Assembly: GCF_052115445.1 (NCBI RefSeq)
Contig: NZ_JBFRGR010000009.1
Coordinates: 124,001 to 188,000 of the forward strand
DNA: 64,000 bases
Direction of reading: 5' to 3'
Source of the DNA: Paenibacillus_E sp052115445
GTDB taxonomy: Bacteria; Bacillota; Bacilli; Paenibacillales; NBRC-103111
A program made the position numbers and the translations under genes. Below, piece after piece: positions 55,334 through 62,543 of this stretch. The notes under the pieces were generated by a model. The model was given only the letters and a program-made list of their open reading frames with translations, searched no databases and had not been told where the DNA came from. Every line of letters begins with the position of its first letter. The stretch's first letter is position 1.

Positions 55334-56032
55334 ATGAAACGGTTTCTTGCACTTTGCATCACTACTGGAGTTGTGGTTTCTTTGATGGCTTGTTCATCAA
55401 CTGAGACGGTATCTGCGCCAACAAATGCCAAAAAATTGCTTTATGTTAAAAAAAACGAAGGCACCAACGATCCCATTATCATGAATCATTTGAAGAAGCT
55501 GGGCTATCAGGTTATGGATACATCAGACAGCGTCTTTAAAGTTGACGCAGCGAAAGGCTATGGTGTGGTATTTATCAGCGATACGGTCAACTCCTCGAAG
55601 TTAGATTCCCAGTTGAAAAATTCCGATGTACCTGTTGTCTATGCCAAAACGCAGTCGGTTAGCATCGCCGGTATGACGGGAATTCTGGATTATGGACAAC
55701 TGAATGATGTGAAAGCCATACAAATGAAAGACAGTAAACATCCACTTGCAGCCGGATTGAAGGATCAGGTAACGGTTTATAACAGCACGGGTAATATGGG
55801 GTACGCGATTCCAGGAAAAGAAGCGGTCATTATAGCAACGGCTCAAGGCGACGATCAGAAAGCCGTCATTTTCGGTTATGAAAAGGGAACGAAAAACATA
55901 AAGAATGAGATCATTCCGGCTCGTCAGGTGTTTTTCTATTTACCGTCCGGGCAAGAAATGAATCAGACGGATGACGGATGGAAGCTTTTCGACGCCTCGA
56001 TCCAATGGGCTGCGCAAAATGGGAAAAAGTAA
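55334..56032 (+). CDS. Lipoprotein with a repeated ~190-residue surface domain (family member 1)
   Basis: The 232-residue product has a lipoprotein signal with lipobox SLMAC. The shared domain follows: KKLLYV, a helix, LKKLGYQV, KGYGVVFISDTVNSSKL, VPVVYAK, KHPLAAGL, VTVYN, GYAIPGKEAVIIAT, AVIFGYEKG, ARQVFFYL and DDGWKLFDASIQWA. The alternating strand/helix order suggests a Rossmann-like or GATase1/ThuA-like fold. No conserved Cys or His is visible, so a binding role is more likely than catalysis. Related domains recur at 56075, 56838, 57777 and 60384. GGAGGAG at 55320-55326 favours the second ATG (55334). The function is unknown. Confidence 0.75.
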   Translation: MKRFLALCITTGVVVSLMACSSTETVSAPTNAKKLLYVKKNEGTNDPIIMNHLKKLGYQVMDTSDSVFKVDAAKGYGVVFISDTVNSSKLDSQLKNSDVPVVYAKTQSVSIAGMTGILDYGQLNDVKAIQMKDSKHPLAAGLKDQVTVYNSTGNMGYAIPGKEAVIIATAQGDDQKAVIFGYEKGTKNIKNEIIPARQVFFYLPSGQEMNQTDDGWKLFDASIQWAAQNGKK

Positions 56033-56074
56033 TCTCAGTTTTTTACTACTATTCGAGTAAAGGGGATTTGATCC

Positions 56075-56812
56075 ATGAAACGTACACTGAACATGATAAC
56101 CGTTTTACTGCTGTTTATGGTGCTGATGGCTTGTACAGCGACACCGGTCCAATTGGATGGCGTGACCAATCAACCTTCAGCTCAGAGTAAGACACAAAGT
56201 AATGGGAAAAAAGTACTTTTTGTCGGGAGAGACAGCGGCGGGGATGCGATTGTGACTAAACGGCTAAAGGACGTACATGGGTTTGACGTCACAATAATTT
56301 CAGACAAAGAAGTAAGTCCCGAGAAAGCAAATGGGTATTCGCTAATTTATGTAAGCGAATCCGTCAATTCCGGTAAAATTCGAGATAATTTTGTAAAGGC
56401 TGCAGTGCCCGTTATTTATGCCGAGCCGCAATCAACCTCGGATACAGGCATGACGGTTAACGAGGGATACGGGAAATTGGATGCAGGGAACGTGGCAAAA
56501 ACAATTCAAATAAAAGACGGTAAGCATCAACTTGCAGCTGGGCTGCAGAATCTGGTGGATGTCTATAAAGCCGAGGGGAAAATGGGCTACGCTACCCCAG
56601 GTGCCGAAGCTATCGTTGTGGCTACAGTTCCGAATGACGAGGAAAAAGCAACTATTTTCGCTTATGAGAAGGGCGTAAAAAACGCAAAAGGTGACCCTGT
56701 ACTCGTACGCGAAGTGTTTTTCTATTTGTTCAATGGCGAAGAAATAAATCAAACTGACGATGGCTGGAAGCTCTTTGATGCTGCAATTAAATGGGCAGCA
56801 GGTAATAAGTAG
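56075..56812 (+). CDS. Lipoprotein with the repeated surface domain (family member 2)
   Basis: The 245-residue lipoprotein has lipobox VLMAC, a short Gln/Ser-rich linker, then the shared domain: KKVLFVGRDSGGDAIV, GYSLIYVSESVNSGK, VPVIYAE, KHQLAAGL, VDVY, GYATPGAEAIVVAT, ATIFAYEKG and DDGWKLFDAAIKWA. It is closest to members 1 and 3 and 42 bases from member 1. The tandem copies have diverged well beyond recent duplicates but keep the same motif order, which argues that they are retained for distinct ligands. The function is unknown. Confidence 0.75.
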   Translation: MKRTLNMITVLLLFMVLMACTATPVQLDGVTNQPSAQSKTQSNGKKVLFVGRDSGGDAIVTKRLKDVHGFDVTIISDKEVSPEKANGYSLIYVSESVNSGKIRDNFVKAAVPVIYAEPQSTSDTGMTVNEGYGKLDAGNVAKTIQIKDGKHQLAAGLQNLVDVYKAEGKMGYATPGAEAIVVATVPNDEEKATIFAYEKGVKNAKGDPVLVREVFFYLFNGEEINQTDDGWKLFDAAIKWAAGNK

Positions 56813-56837
56813 CTTTTACCGCTAGGGAGGAGTTTTC

Positions 56838-57566
56838 ATGAAGCGATTATTGAGCCTGCTCATTATTGCCTTTACCCTGATTCTCACTACGGCATGCACA
56901 GCAACAACCCAGGTAAATCCTGATGTGAGTCAGGGGGGGAATGCTCCGGCGCTGTCCGGAAAAGTCAAGAAGGCACTCTTTGTAGGCAGGGAGAGCGGGG
57001 GTGATGGCATTTCAATTAAGCATCTGAAAGCACTTGGGTTCGAGGTCTCAGTGATGACAGATAAAGAACTTACCGCTGCCGAAGCATTGAAATATTCGTT
57101 GGTATTCGTCAGCTCTACGGTAAACTCCGGCCGAGTTGGCAACAAATTGATTGCTTCTCCGATTCCCGTCATTTATGCGGAATCTCAAAATATAGGTGAT
57201 GTGGCTTTGTCGGGCAAAGAAACGGATACGGATAATGGCGATTTTACCGGGAAGACGATAACGATCAAAAACTCCGGACATCCGATGGCAGCTGGGTTAA
57301 AAGGCAATGTGGACATCTATAATCTGGACGGGAAGATCGGTTTTGTTGTGCCAAGCAAGGAGGCTGTCATTGTTGCTTCAGCTCCTGATGATGACCAAAG
57401 AGCTGTTATTTGCGCGTTTGAGAAAGGTATGAAAAACTTGAATAACGATCCTGTACCGGCACGCCAAGTATACATTTATTTGGTAAGCGGAGAAGAGATA
57501 AATCAAACCGATGAGGGATGGAAGCTCTTCGATGCAGCCGTAAAATGGGCGATCGGCAGCAAGTGA
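56838..57566 (+). CDS. Lipoprotein with the repeated surface domain (family member 3)
   Basis: The 242-residue lipoprotein has lipobox LTTAC. The shared domain reads KKALFVGRESGGDGIS, LKALGFEV, YSLVFVSSTVNSGR, IPVIYAE, GHPMAAGL, VDIYN, GFVVPSKEAVIVAS, AVICAFEKG and DEGWKLFDAAVKWA. GGGAGGAG precedes the ATG. It is the last gene of the long promoter D operon, with a terminator 27 bases after the stop. Members 1-3 form one subgroup; members 4 and 5 (57777, 60384) form another, with an extra few residues after the VGR motif. Confidence 0.75.
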   Translation: MKRLLSLLIIAFTLILTTACTATTQVNPDVSQGGNAPALSGKVKKALFVGRESGGDGISIKHLKALGFEVSVMTDKELTAAEALKYSLVFVSSTVNSGRVGNKLIASPIPVIYAESQNIGDVALSGKETDTDNGDFTGKTITIKNSGHPMAAGLKGNVDIYNLDGKIGFVVPSKEAVIVASAPDDDQRAVICAFEKGMKNLNNDPVPARQVYIYLVSGEEINQTDEGWKLFDAAVKWAIGSK

Positions 57567-57592
57567 TCCTCCATGTATTAAGATAAATTGAG

Positions 57593-57622
57593 AGGCCACT
57601 CCGCTTTGGAGGGCCTATTTTT
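57593..57622 (+). terminator. Rho-independent terminator ending the long operon
   Basis: AGGCC (57593-57597) and CTCC (57599-57602) pair with GGAG (57608-57611) and GGCCT (57612-57616), with one bulged A, followed by five T (57618-57622). Confidence 0.85.
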
Positions 57623-57654
57623 ATTTGTAACAATCGGAAAGATGCAACAAACAA

Positions 57655-57708
57655 CCTATAAAATAGAACTCCTCCCCTAATGTAAGCGCATTTAATTCGT
57701 AATAAAGT
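57655..57708 (+). promoter_or_regulatory. Promoter E with CCTATAA element
   Basis: CCTATAA at 57655-57661 has a weaker second copy, CCCCTAATG, near 57676 (about 21 bases on). TAAAGT lies at 57703-57708, exactly 48 bases after the first copy as in promoters B and C. TATAAC at 57714-57719 is an alternative -10. It would drive the genes at 57777 and 58849. Confidence 0.55.
57681..57694 (+). promoter_or_regulatory. Catabolite-responsive element (cre) in promoter E
   Basis: TGTAAGCGCATTTA matches the CcpA consensus at 12 of 14 positions. It overlaps the expected -35 region, so CcpA binding should block the promoter. Confidence 0.55.
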
Positions 57709-57776
57709 AAAGATATAACGGAGTGCCAAACGTATCCAATGGAAATTATTTAACAATTAAGGGGGAATTAGTTAAT

Positions 57777-58793
57777 ATGAAGCGTTTTCTCGTACTGCTT
57801 ATTATCGCTTTGATGACGATAACCGTGATCGCCTGCTCTTCATCGGAAACAAAACCAGAGACGAGTGTCTCACNTAAAGTCACCGAATCCGCAGTACCTG
57901 TTGTATCGCCAGCACCCACGATGTCGGTAGCGCCAACGGAATCTTCCACGGCTTCACCTTCACCTGCTCCAAGTGCTTCTACAGTTGCTGCAACGCCTGC
58001 ACCTATGGAATCTTCAACTGCTACTGTGACTTCTGCACCTACAGATTCATCCAAAGCTTCTGCAACGACTGTACCTAAGGATTCTCCTAAGGTTATCGTG
58101 TCGTCAGAACCGGCTGTTGCTACGCCCGAGACGCAACCCGAACCGACGCCTCAACCTGACATTTCACCAAAAGGTAAAAAAGTGCTCTTTGTTGGAAGGG
58201 AGCAAATTCCTGTTCCAACGGAAGATGTTGTTATGGCTGATCGTTTGAAGGGGATGGGCTTCGTTGTTACGAGGCTAGGCGATAAAGATTTTACTGCCGA
58301 TGAAACGAAAGGGTATGATTTGCTCTATTTCAGTCAAACCGTAAACTCAAAGTTCCTAAAAGATGGTGTCATGAAAGATGTGGCAATTCCTACCGTCTAT
58401 GTGAAAAGTCACGGCATGTTCTATCTAGGCTTATCCTCGCTTGAGGAAGGAGCCACGGTTAAAAAAATAAAATCGATCGAAATCGTTGACAGCAAGCATA
58501 AGATAGCTGGCGGGTTATCAGGCACCATTGATGTGTATAAAGAAGCCGATACCGGTTATGGTGTTAGCTATGGTGTCGTTGGCAAGGAAGCGAAAGTGAT
58601 TGCAACGATCCCAGGAGATAAGTCGAAGGCTGCGCTCTATTATTACGATAAAGGTTCGAAGGCTGACAACGGATACACGGTTAAAGCGCGGTTATCTTTC
58701 TATTATTGGAGTAATGGCCTGCAGGATAATTCCACGGCAGAGGGCTGGAAGCTTTGGGATAATCTCGTCCTATGGACTTTGCAAAACGGCTAA
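57777..58793 (+). CDS. Lipoprotein with Ser/Thr/Pro/Ala stalk and the repeated surface domain (family member 4)
   Basis: The 338-residue lipoprotein has lipobox VIAC. A low-complexity stalk of about 100 residues follows, then the shared domain: KKVLFVGREQIP, MADRLKGMGFVV, KGYDLLYFSQTVNS, AIPTVYVKSHGMFYLGLSS, KHKIAGGL, IDVYKE, GKEAKVIATIPGD, AALYYYDKG and EGWKLWDNLVLWTLQNG. The AIPTVY-HGM-YLGLSS and WTLQNG blocks are shared with the SLH protein at 60384, which is its closest relative. The GGGGG site and signal-peptide logic put the start at 57777. The stalk would lift the domain through the thick cell wall. It heads a two-gene operon with a solute-binding lipoprotein. Base 57874 is ambiguous. 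Confidence 0.78.
   Translation: MKRFLVLLIIALMTITVIACSSSETKPETSVSXKVTESAVPVVSPAPTMSVAPTESSTASPSPAPSASTVAATPAPMESSTATVTSAPTDSSKASATTVPKDSPKVIVSSEPAVATPETQPEPTPQPDISPKGKKVLFVGREQIPVPTEDVVMADRLKGMGFVVTRLGDKDFTADETKGYDLLYFSQTVNSKFLKDGVMKDVAIPTVYVKSHGMFYLGLSSLEEGATVKKIKSIEIVDSKHKIAGGLSGTIDVYKEADTGYGVSYGVVGKEAKVIATIPGDKSKAALYYYDKGSKADNGYTVKARLSFYYWSNGLQDNSTAEGWKLWDNLVLWTLQNG
57909..58095 (+). repeat. Imperfect coding repeats encoding a Ser/Thr/Ala/Pro stalk
   Basis: Within family member 4 the translation shows degenerate units such as APTESS, APMESS and APTDSS, separated by Ser/Thr/Ala/Pro-rich spacers. This is typical of a wall-spanning flexible stalk. Confidence 0.7.
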
Positions 58794-58848
58794 TGCCTAT
58801 TAGCACATTCAGATTGGGCAATTATTCTTCGAAGGAGTTGCTTAAACC

Positions 58849-60192
58849 ATGAATAAATTTGCAAAGCATACCATAGTAATCGTATCCTTGATCACCCTTT
58901 TGACAGGCTGTGAAAGTAGTCTAGATTCAGGCACTGTCGCTACTACGAACAAACCAGTGAATTCAAATCAAGAAAACGAATTGTTCATTTACACCGTCTG
59001 GCCATCCTTTTATGCAAAAGAAGAAAATTTCGACAAACAGATTGGTCAATTTCTGAAAAAGAAGTTTCCAGATTTGACGATTAAGCATGTGCATTGGGAT
59101 AATCCAGGCAGACAATATCAGGATTTGATTGCGGCGGGGACCATACCGGACATAATCCTCGATAATACCCGAATGAATGCACAGAGATACATTATTGATA
59201 ATGATCTTCAGTATGACATCAGTGATTTGATTAAGAAGTACAACTTTGATACTAACCAATTGAATCCGGCCCAAATGGCCCAGATGAGAAATATGACCCC
59301 CGATGGGAAACTCTATGGTCTACCGTTCAACAATAATGATTTTGTGCTCTTTTATAACAAGGACATTTTTGACAAATTCGGCGTCGACTATCCAAAGGAT
59401 GGTATGACGTATGATGAAGCTTATGAAATGGCTAAAAGGCTGACCCGTGTGGAGGGTGAAATTACCTATAAAGGATTTTCTCAAAACCCAGGTCATTACA
59501 TGAGCTACAATCAGCTTTCACTTTCGCCGCTAAGTCTAGCTGAAGACAAGGCGAGCTTGAACACACCGGAATGGAAAAAGGTCGTAGACAACTTAAGACG
59601 TTTCTATGATATTCCGGCCAATCAATTCGACACCGTCGAAACTTTCGCAACGAAAGGGAATATCGCTATGGCTGTTGCGACAGTGGACCATATTGTTTCG
59701 TTTCATGAGCAAAACAAAAACTTGAACTTCGACGTTGTTTCAGCACCCTCTTTTAGTGATGTGCCGGATACGAGGTATCAACCGAACCTTTACGCTATGT
59801 ATATCTCGAAACAATCCACCAAAAAGGATAAAGCGTTTGAAGTGATGGCTGCTATTCTTTCTGAAGAGCATCAAGTCGACTTGGCAAAAGAAGGTGTGAT
59901 TGTACCGCTCGAGACCCAAGCCGTCCAGGCTGCATTCGGACAAAACTTGCCGCAAATGAAAGGGAAGAATACGAAAGCTATTTTCCACGGTAAAACAGCT
60001 ATGCCACCTGCAGCGCGCGCAACTGGCCTAACTTATATCGATGTCCCCATGCAGAATATTTTTGCTCCTTTGATTTTTAAAGAGTCTAAAGATTCGGTTA
60101 CGGCACTGCGTATGATCGAAGAACAATCGACAAAAGCAATAGAAACGAGAAAGGCTGAAAAATCTGCTGTTGATAACGCTGCTAAGAAATAA
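58849..60192 (+). CDS. Extracellular sugar-binding lipoprotein (family 1 solute-binding)
   Basis: The 447-residue lipoprotein has signal TIVIVSLITLLTGC. Its solute-binding domain shows LFIYTVWPSFYAKEENF, IPDIILDN, LYGLPFNNNDFVLFYNKDIFDKFGVDYPKD and LYAMYISKQSTKKDKAFEVMAAI, all usual for ABC sugar-binding proteins. It is co-transcribed with surface-domain protein 4 and lacks its own permeases. Importer 2 (53447/54348) lacks a dedicated binding protein nearby, so the two probably belong together. The substrate is unknown. About 25 charged C-terminal residues are unusual but not diagnostic. Confidence 0.92.
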   Translation: MNKFAKHTIVIVSLITLLTGCESSLDSGTVATTNKPVNSNQENELFIYTVWPSFYAKEENFDKQIGQFLKKKFPDLTIKHVHWDNPGRQYQDLIAAGTIPDIILDNTRMNAQRYIIDNDLQYDISDLIKKYNFDTNQLNPAQMAQMRNMTPDGKLYGLPFNNNDFVLFYNKDIFDKFGVDYPKDGMTYDEAYEMAKRLTRVEGEITYKGFSQNPGHYMSYNQLSLSPLSLAEDKASLNTPEWKKVVDNLRRFYDIPANQFDTVETFATKGNIAMAVATVDHIVSFHEQNKNLNFDVVSAPSFSDVPDTRYQPNLYAMYISKQSTKKDKAFEVMAAILSEEHQVDLAKEGVIVPLETQAVQAAFGQNLPQMKGKNTKAIFHGKTAMPPAARATGLTYIDVPMQNIFAPLIFKESKDSVTALRMIEEQSTKAIETRKAEKSAVDNAAKK

Positions 60193-60207
60193 TCAACCTC
60201 TGAAAGA

Positions 60208-60258
60208 CCTATAAACATGAGTAAAAGCCCCTATAATGGATTCATAAATTCATATTAA
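60208..60258 (+). promoter_or_regulatory. Promoter F with CCTATAA direct repeat
   Basis: CCTATAA occurs at 60208-60214 and 60230-60236, exactly 22 bases apart. A TATTAA -10-like box lies at 60253-60258, three bases nearer than in promoter C. It precedes the small leader frame and the SLH gene. Confidence 0.62.
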
Positions 60259-60300
60259 GGTAGGGATAGTGCTTTTAATACCATTGTAAGGGAGGTGTAC

Positions 60301-60360
60301 ATGTATTTGTCGATTGTTTCATCCCGGTACTTACTAACTGACATATGCTTGTTTCTTTGA
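60301..60360 (+). CDS. Possible 19-residue leader peptide upstream of the SLH gene
   Basis: A short frame (MYLSIVSSRYLLTDICLFL) has a near-perfect GGGAGGTG ribosome binding site at 60290-60297. It ends 23 bases before the SLH gene start. It lies in the roughly 145-base untranslated region after promoter F. It may be a regulatory leader or chance. No hairpin pair typical of attenuation is obvious. Confidence 0.3.
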   Translation: MYLSIVSSRYLLTDICLFL

Positions 60361-60383
60361 GAATCTAATTAAAGGAGATTTCT

Positions 60384-61748
60384 ATGAAAAAACTTATATC
60401 CTCGTTATTAATCGTTTTTCTGTTATCTTTCTCTTTGCTTCCATTGGCTTTTGCAGAAGGTACGGATTCGGCTTCCGCAAAATCAGCAGATGATTTTACA
60501 GATTTGAAGGATCTTCCACAGGATCTAAAAGACAAATTTAATTCACTGATTCAAAGTGGCGTATTTAATGGATTAACGGACGATACATTCGGTTTGGATG
60601 CCCAAATGAATCGTGCTCAGTTCGCCAAAGTCGCTGGCATCATTTTTAAATTGGCAATTGATCAAACGCTTACAAGCTCTAGTTTTACAGATGTTCGTTC
60701 GGATGATCCAGCAAATTCCTATGCGCTTCCTTATATTGAGGCGCTGAAGAAGGCAGGACTAACAAACGGATATGACGCAGAGGGCAAAACGTACAAACCG
60801 TCTGGCGCAGTGTCCAGACAAGAACTCGCGGCGTTTCTGATCAGGGGGCTAGGCTTGGAGGAAGATGCTAAAACCGTTAAACCAGTCTCTGATAGTTCCG
60901 TAGACGCTTGGGCGAAAGGTTATGTCGCGCTTGCGCTCGAAAAGAATCTGATGACCAACCAAGAGGACGGAACGTTTGGCGGTTCGAAATCTGCTACTCG
61001 TCAAATGTTAGCGCTCGCAAGCTATGAAGCAAAGAATTTGATTGAGGCAGATGGAACGACAGTTGAGCCAGGTACACCTGCAACTAAGCCGGACACACCA
61101 GCTGCACCTACTGGTGAAATTTCCGCTCAAGGTAAAAGAGTGCTATATGTAGGAAGGGATGCATCCAGTATCCCTGCTGAGGATGTTTTTGTTCAAGATC
61201 GTTTGAAGGCGCTTGGTTTCAGGGTTACCAATATTGTCGATAGAAAATTCACAGTTGAAAAAACGGAAGGATATGATTTGCTCTATATCAGCAATACATT
61301 GAATTCCAAGTATTTGAAAGGTGGAATTTTAAAAGATGTTGCGATTCCAACCGTTTATGCCAAAAACCATGGCATGTACTATCTCGGCCTTTCATCACAA
61401 GAGGAAAACACGAATGAATTTAACCTCAAATCAATCACAATTGCAGACACTAAATTAAAAGCTGCAGCTGGATTCTCCGGCGATGTAGAAGTGTATACAG
61501 AATCAAACCCTAAATATGCAATAGGTTACGGTCTTCCAGGCAAAGAAGCAGTTAAAGTTGCCACCATTCCTGGCAAAAGCAATGAAGCAGCCATTTACTA
61601 CTATAATAAGGGTACCCACTCCGATAGCGGGTATGAAGTTAAAGCACGACTTTCGTTCTACTTTCAGACTGGTAATTATGAAAAAATGACTAATGACGCA
61701 TGGAAGCTTCTTGATGCACTTGTTTTATGGACATTGCAAAACGGCTAA
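60384..61748 (+). CDS. SLH-anchored surface protein carrying the repeated domain (family member 5)
   Basis: The 454-residue product has a signal peptide ending near LAFAEG. Three S-layer-homology-like repeats follow at about 35-215 (GVFNGLTDDTFGLDAQMNRAQ, GLTNGYDAEGKTYKPSGAVSR, NLMTNQEDGTFGGSKSATR). A Pro/Thr linker leads to the shared domain from about 250: KRVLYVGRDASS, EGYDLLYISNTLNS, AIPTVYAKNHGMYYLGLSS, GKEAVKVATIPGK, AAIYYYNKG and WKLLDALVLWTLQNG. SLH repeats bind pyruvylated secondary cell-wall polymer, so this version is wall-anchored while the other four are lipid-anchored. It has its own promoter (F) and terminator. The domain function is unknown. Confidence 0.82.
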   Translation: MKKLISSLLIVFLLSFSLLPLAFAEGTDSASAKSADDFTDLKDLPQDLKDKFNSLIQSGVFNGLTDDTFGLDAQMNRAQFAKVAGIIFKLAIDQTLTSSSFTDVRSDDPANSYALPYIEALKKAGLTNGYDAEGKTYKPSGAVSRQELAAFLIRGLGLEEDAKTVKPVSDSSVDAWAKGYVALALEKNLMTNQEDGTFGGSKSATRQMLALASYEAKNLIEADGTTVEPGTPATKPDTPAAPTGEISAQGKRVLYVGRDASSIPAEDVFVQDRLKALGFRVTNIVDRKFTVEKTEGYDLLYISNTLNSKYLKGGILKDVAIPTVYAKNHGMYYLGLSSQEENTNEFNLKSITIADTKLKAAAGFSGDVEVYTESNPKYAIGYGLPGKEAVKVATIPGKSNEAAIYYYNKGTHSDSGYEVKARLSFYFQTGNYEKMTNDAWKLLDALVLWTLQNG

Positions 61749-61762
61749 TCTCATATCGTTAA

Positions 61763-61789
61763 ACTCCAGTTTGCGGACTGGAGTTTTTT
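61763..61789 (+). terminator. Rho-independent terminator after the SLH gene
   Basis: ACTCCAGT (61763-61770) pairs with ACTGGAGT (61777-61784) around a six-base loop, followed by six T. Confidence 0.9.
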
Positions 61790-61841
61790 CTAAATCCAAT
61801 AATTATGGCTTAACCAGCACCCATAGGAGTGTGAATTTTCC

Positions 61842-62543
61842 GTGATCATTGAACAACATCGACAGAATACCGAAGTTCTTATTAAAGCAGAGGGCATCAC
61901 CAGGGTATTCGGACGCGGCTCTACGGCCGTTCACGCTCTTAAAGGAGCTGATCTGGCGATTGCGCCACATCAATTAGTTGCTCTCAAAGGGCGATCAGGT
62001 TCAGGTAAAACAACATTAATGAATATGCTAGGTGCTCTTGACAGGCCAACGGAAGGCAAAGTGTATTTTCAAAATAACGAAATCAGTGGATTCTCAGAAA
62101 AGAAACGCAATGAGTTAAGACGTGTACACATGGGATTAATATTCCAATCCTTTGCGTTAATTCCCCTGATGACGGCCTATGAGAATGTGGAGTTCGGATT
62201 ACGAATTGCGGGCATTCCATCCGTACATTATAAGGACTATGCGGAAAGGGCGCTCGATTTTGTAGGGTTAAAAACAAGAATGAAGCATCGGCCCTATGAG
62301 TTGTCTGGTGGAGAGCAGCAGCGCGTAGCGATAGCCAGAGCGATTGCACATAAGCCATCATTGATTCTGGCAGACGAGCCGACAGCCGAATTGGACAGTA
62401 GGATGGGTCTTCAGGTGATGAAAGTATTCAAGGATTTGGTTCAACAGGAGGGGATGACCATTATAATGACGACTCATGATCCCTCAATCATGCGCGTTGC
62501 CGATCATGTATACACATTGGAGGATGGTCAAATTGTTAAATAA
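61842..62543 (+). CDS. ABC exporter ATP-binding protein, MacB/LolD type
   Basis: The 233-residue ATPase has Walker A GRSGSGKTTLM, signature LSGGEQQRVAIARA and Walker B LILADEPTAELDS. The NMLGALDRPTEGKV segment is typical of the MacB/LolD (type VII) class. The start is GTG. It overlaps the adaptor gene by 11 bases. Together with that adaptor and the FtsX-type permease it forms an exporter or mechanotransmission complex, separate from the sugar importers. A role in peptide export or cell-envelope stress is possible. Confidence 0.92.
   Translation: MIIEQHRQNTEVLIKAEGITRVFGRGSTAVHALKGADLAIAPHQLVALKGRSGSGKTTLMNMLGALDRPTEGKVYFQNNEISGFSEKKRNELRRVHMGLIFQSFALIPLMTAYENVEFGLRIAGIPSVHYKDYAERALDFVGLKTRMKHRPYELSGGEQQRVAIARAIAHKPSLILADEPTAELDSRMGLQVMKVFKDLVQQEGMTIIMTTHDPSIMRVADHVYTLEDGQIVK

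Noticed and set aside
58789..58804. Perfect hairpin GCTAAT-GCCT-ATTAGC over a stop codon
   Set aside because: There is no T run after it and the stem is AT-rich. The solute-binding gene follows closely, so it is unlikely to terminate transcription.
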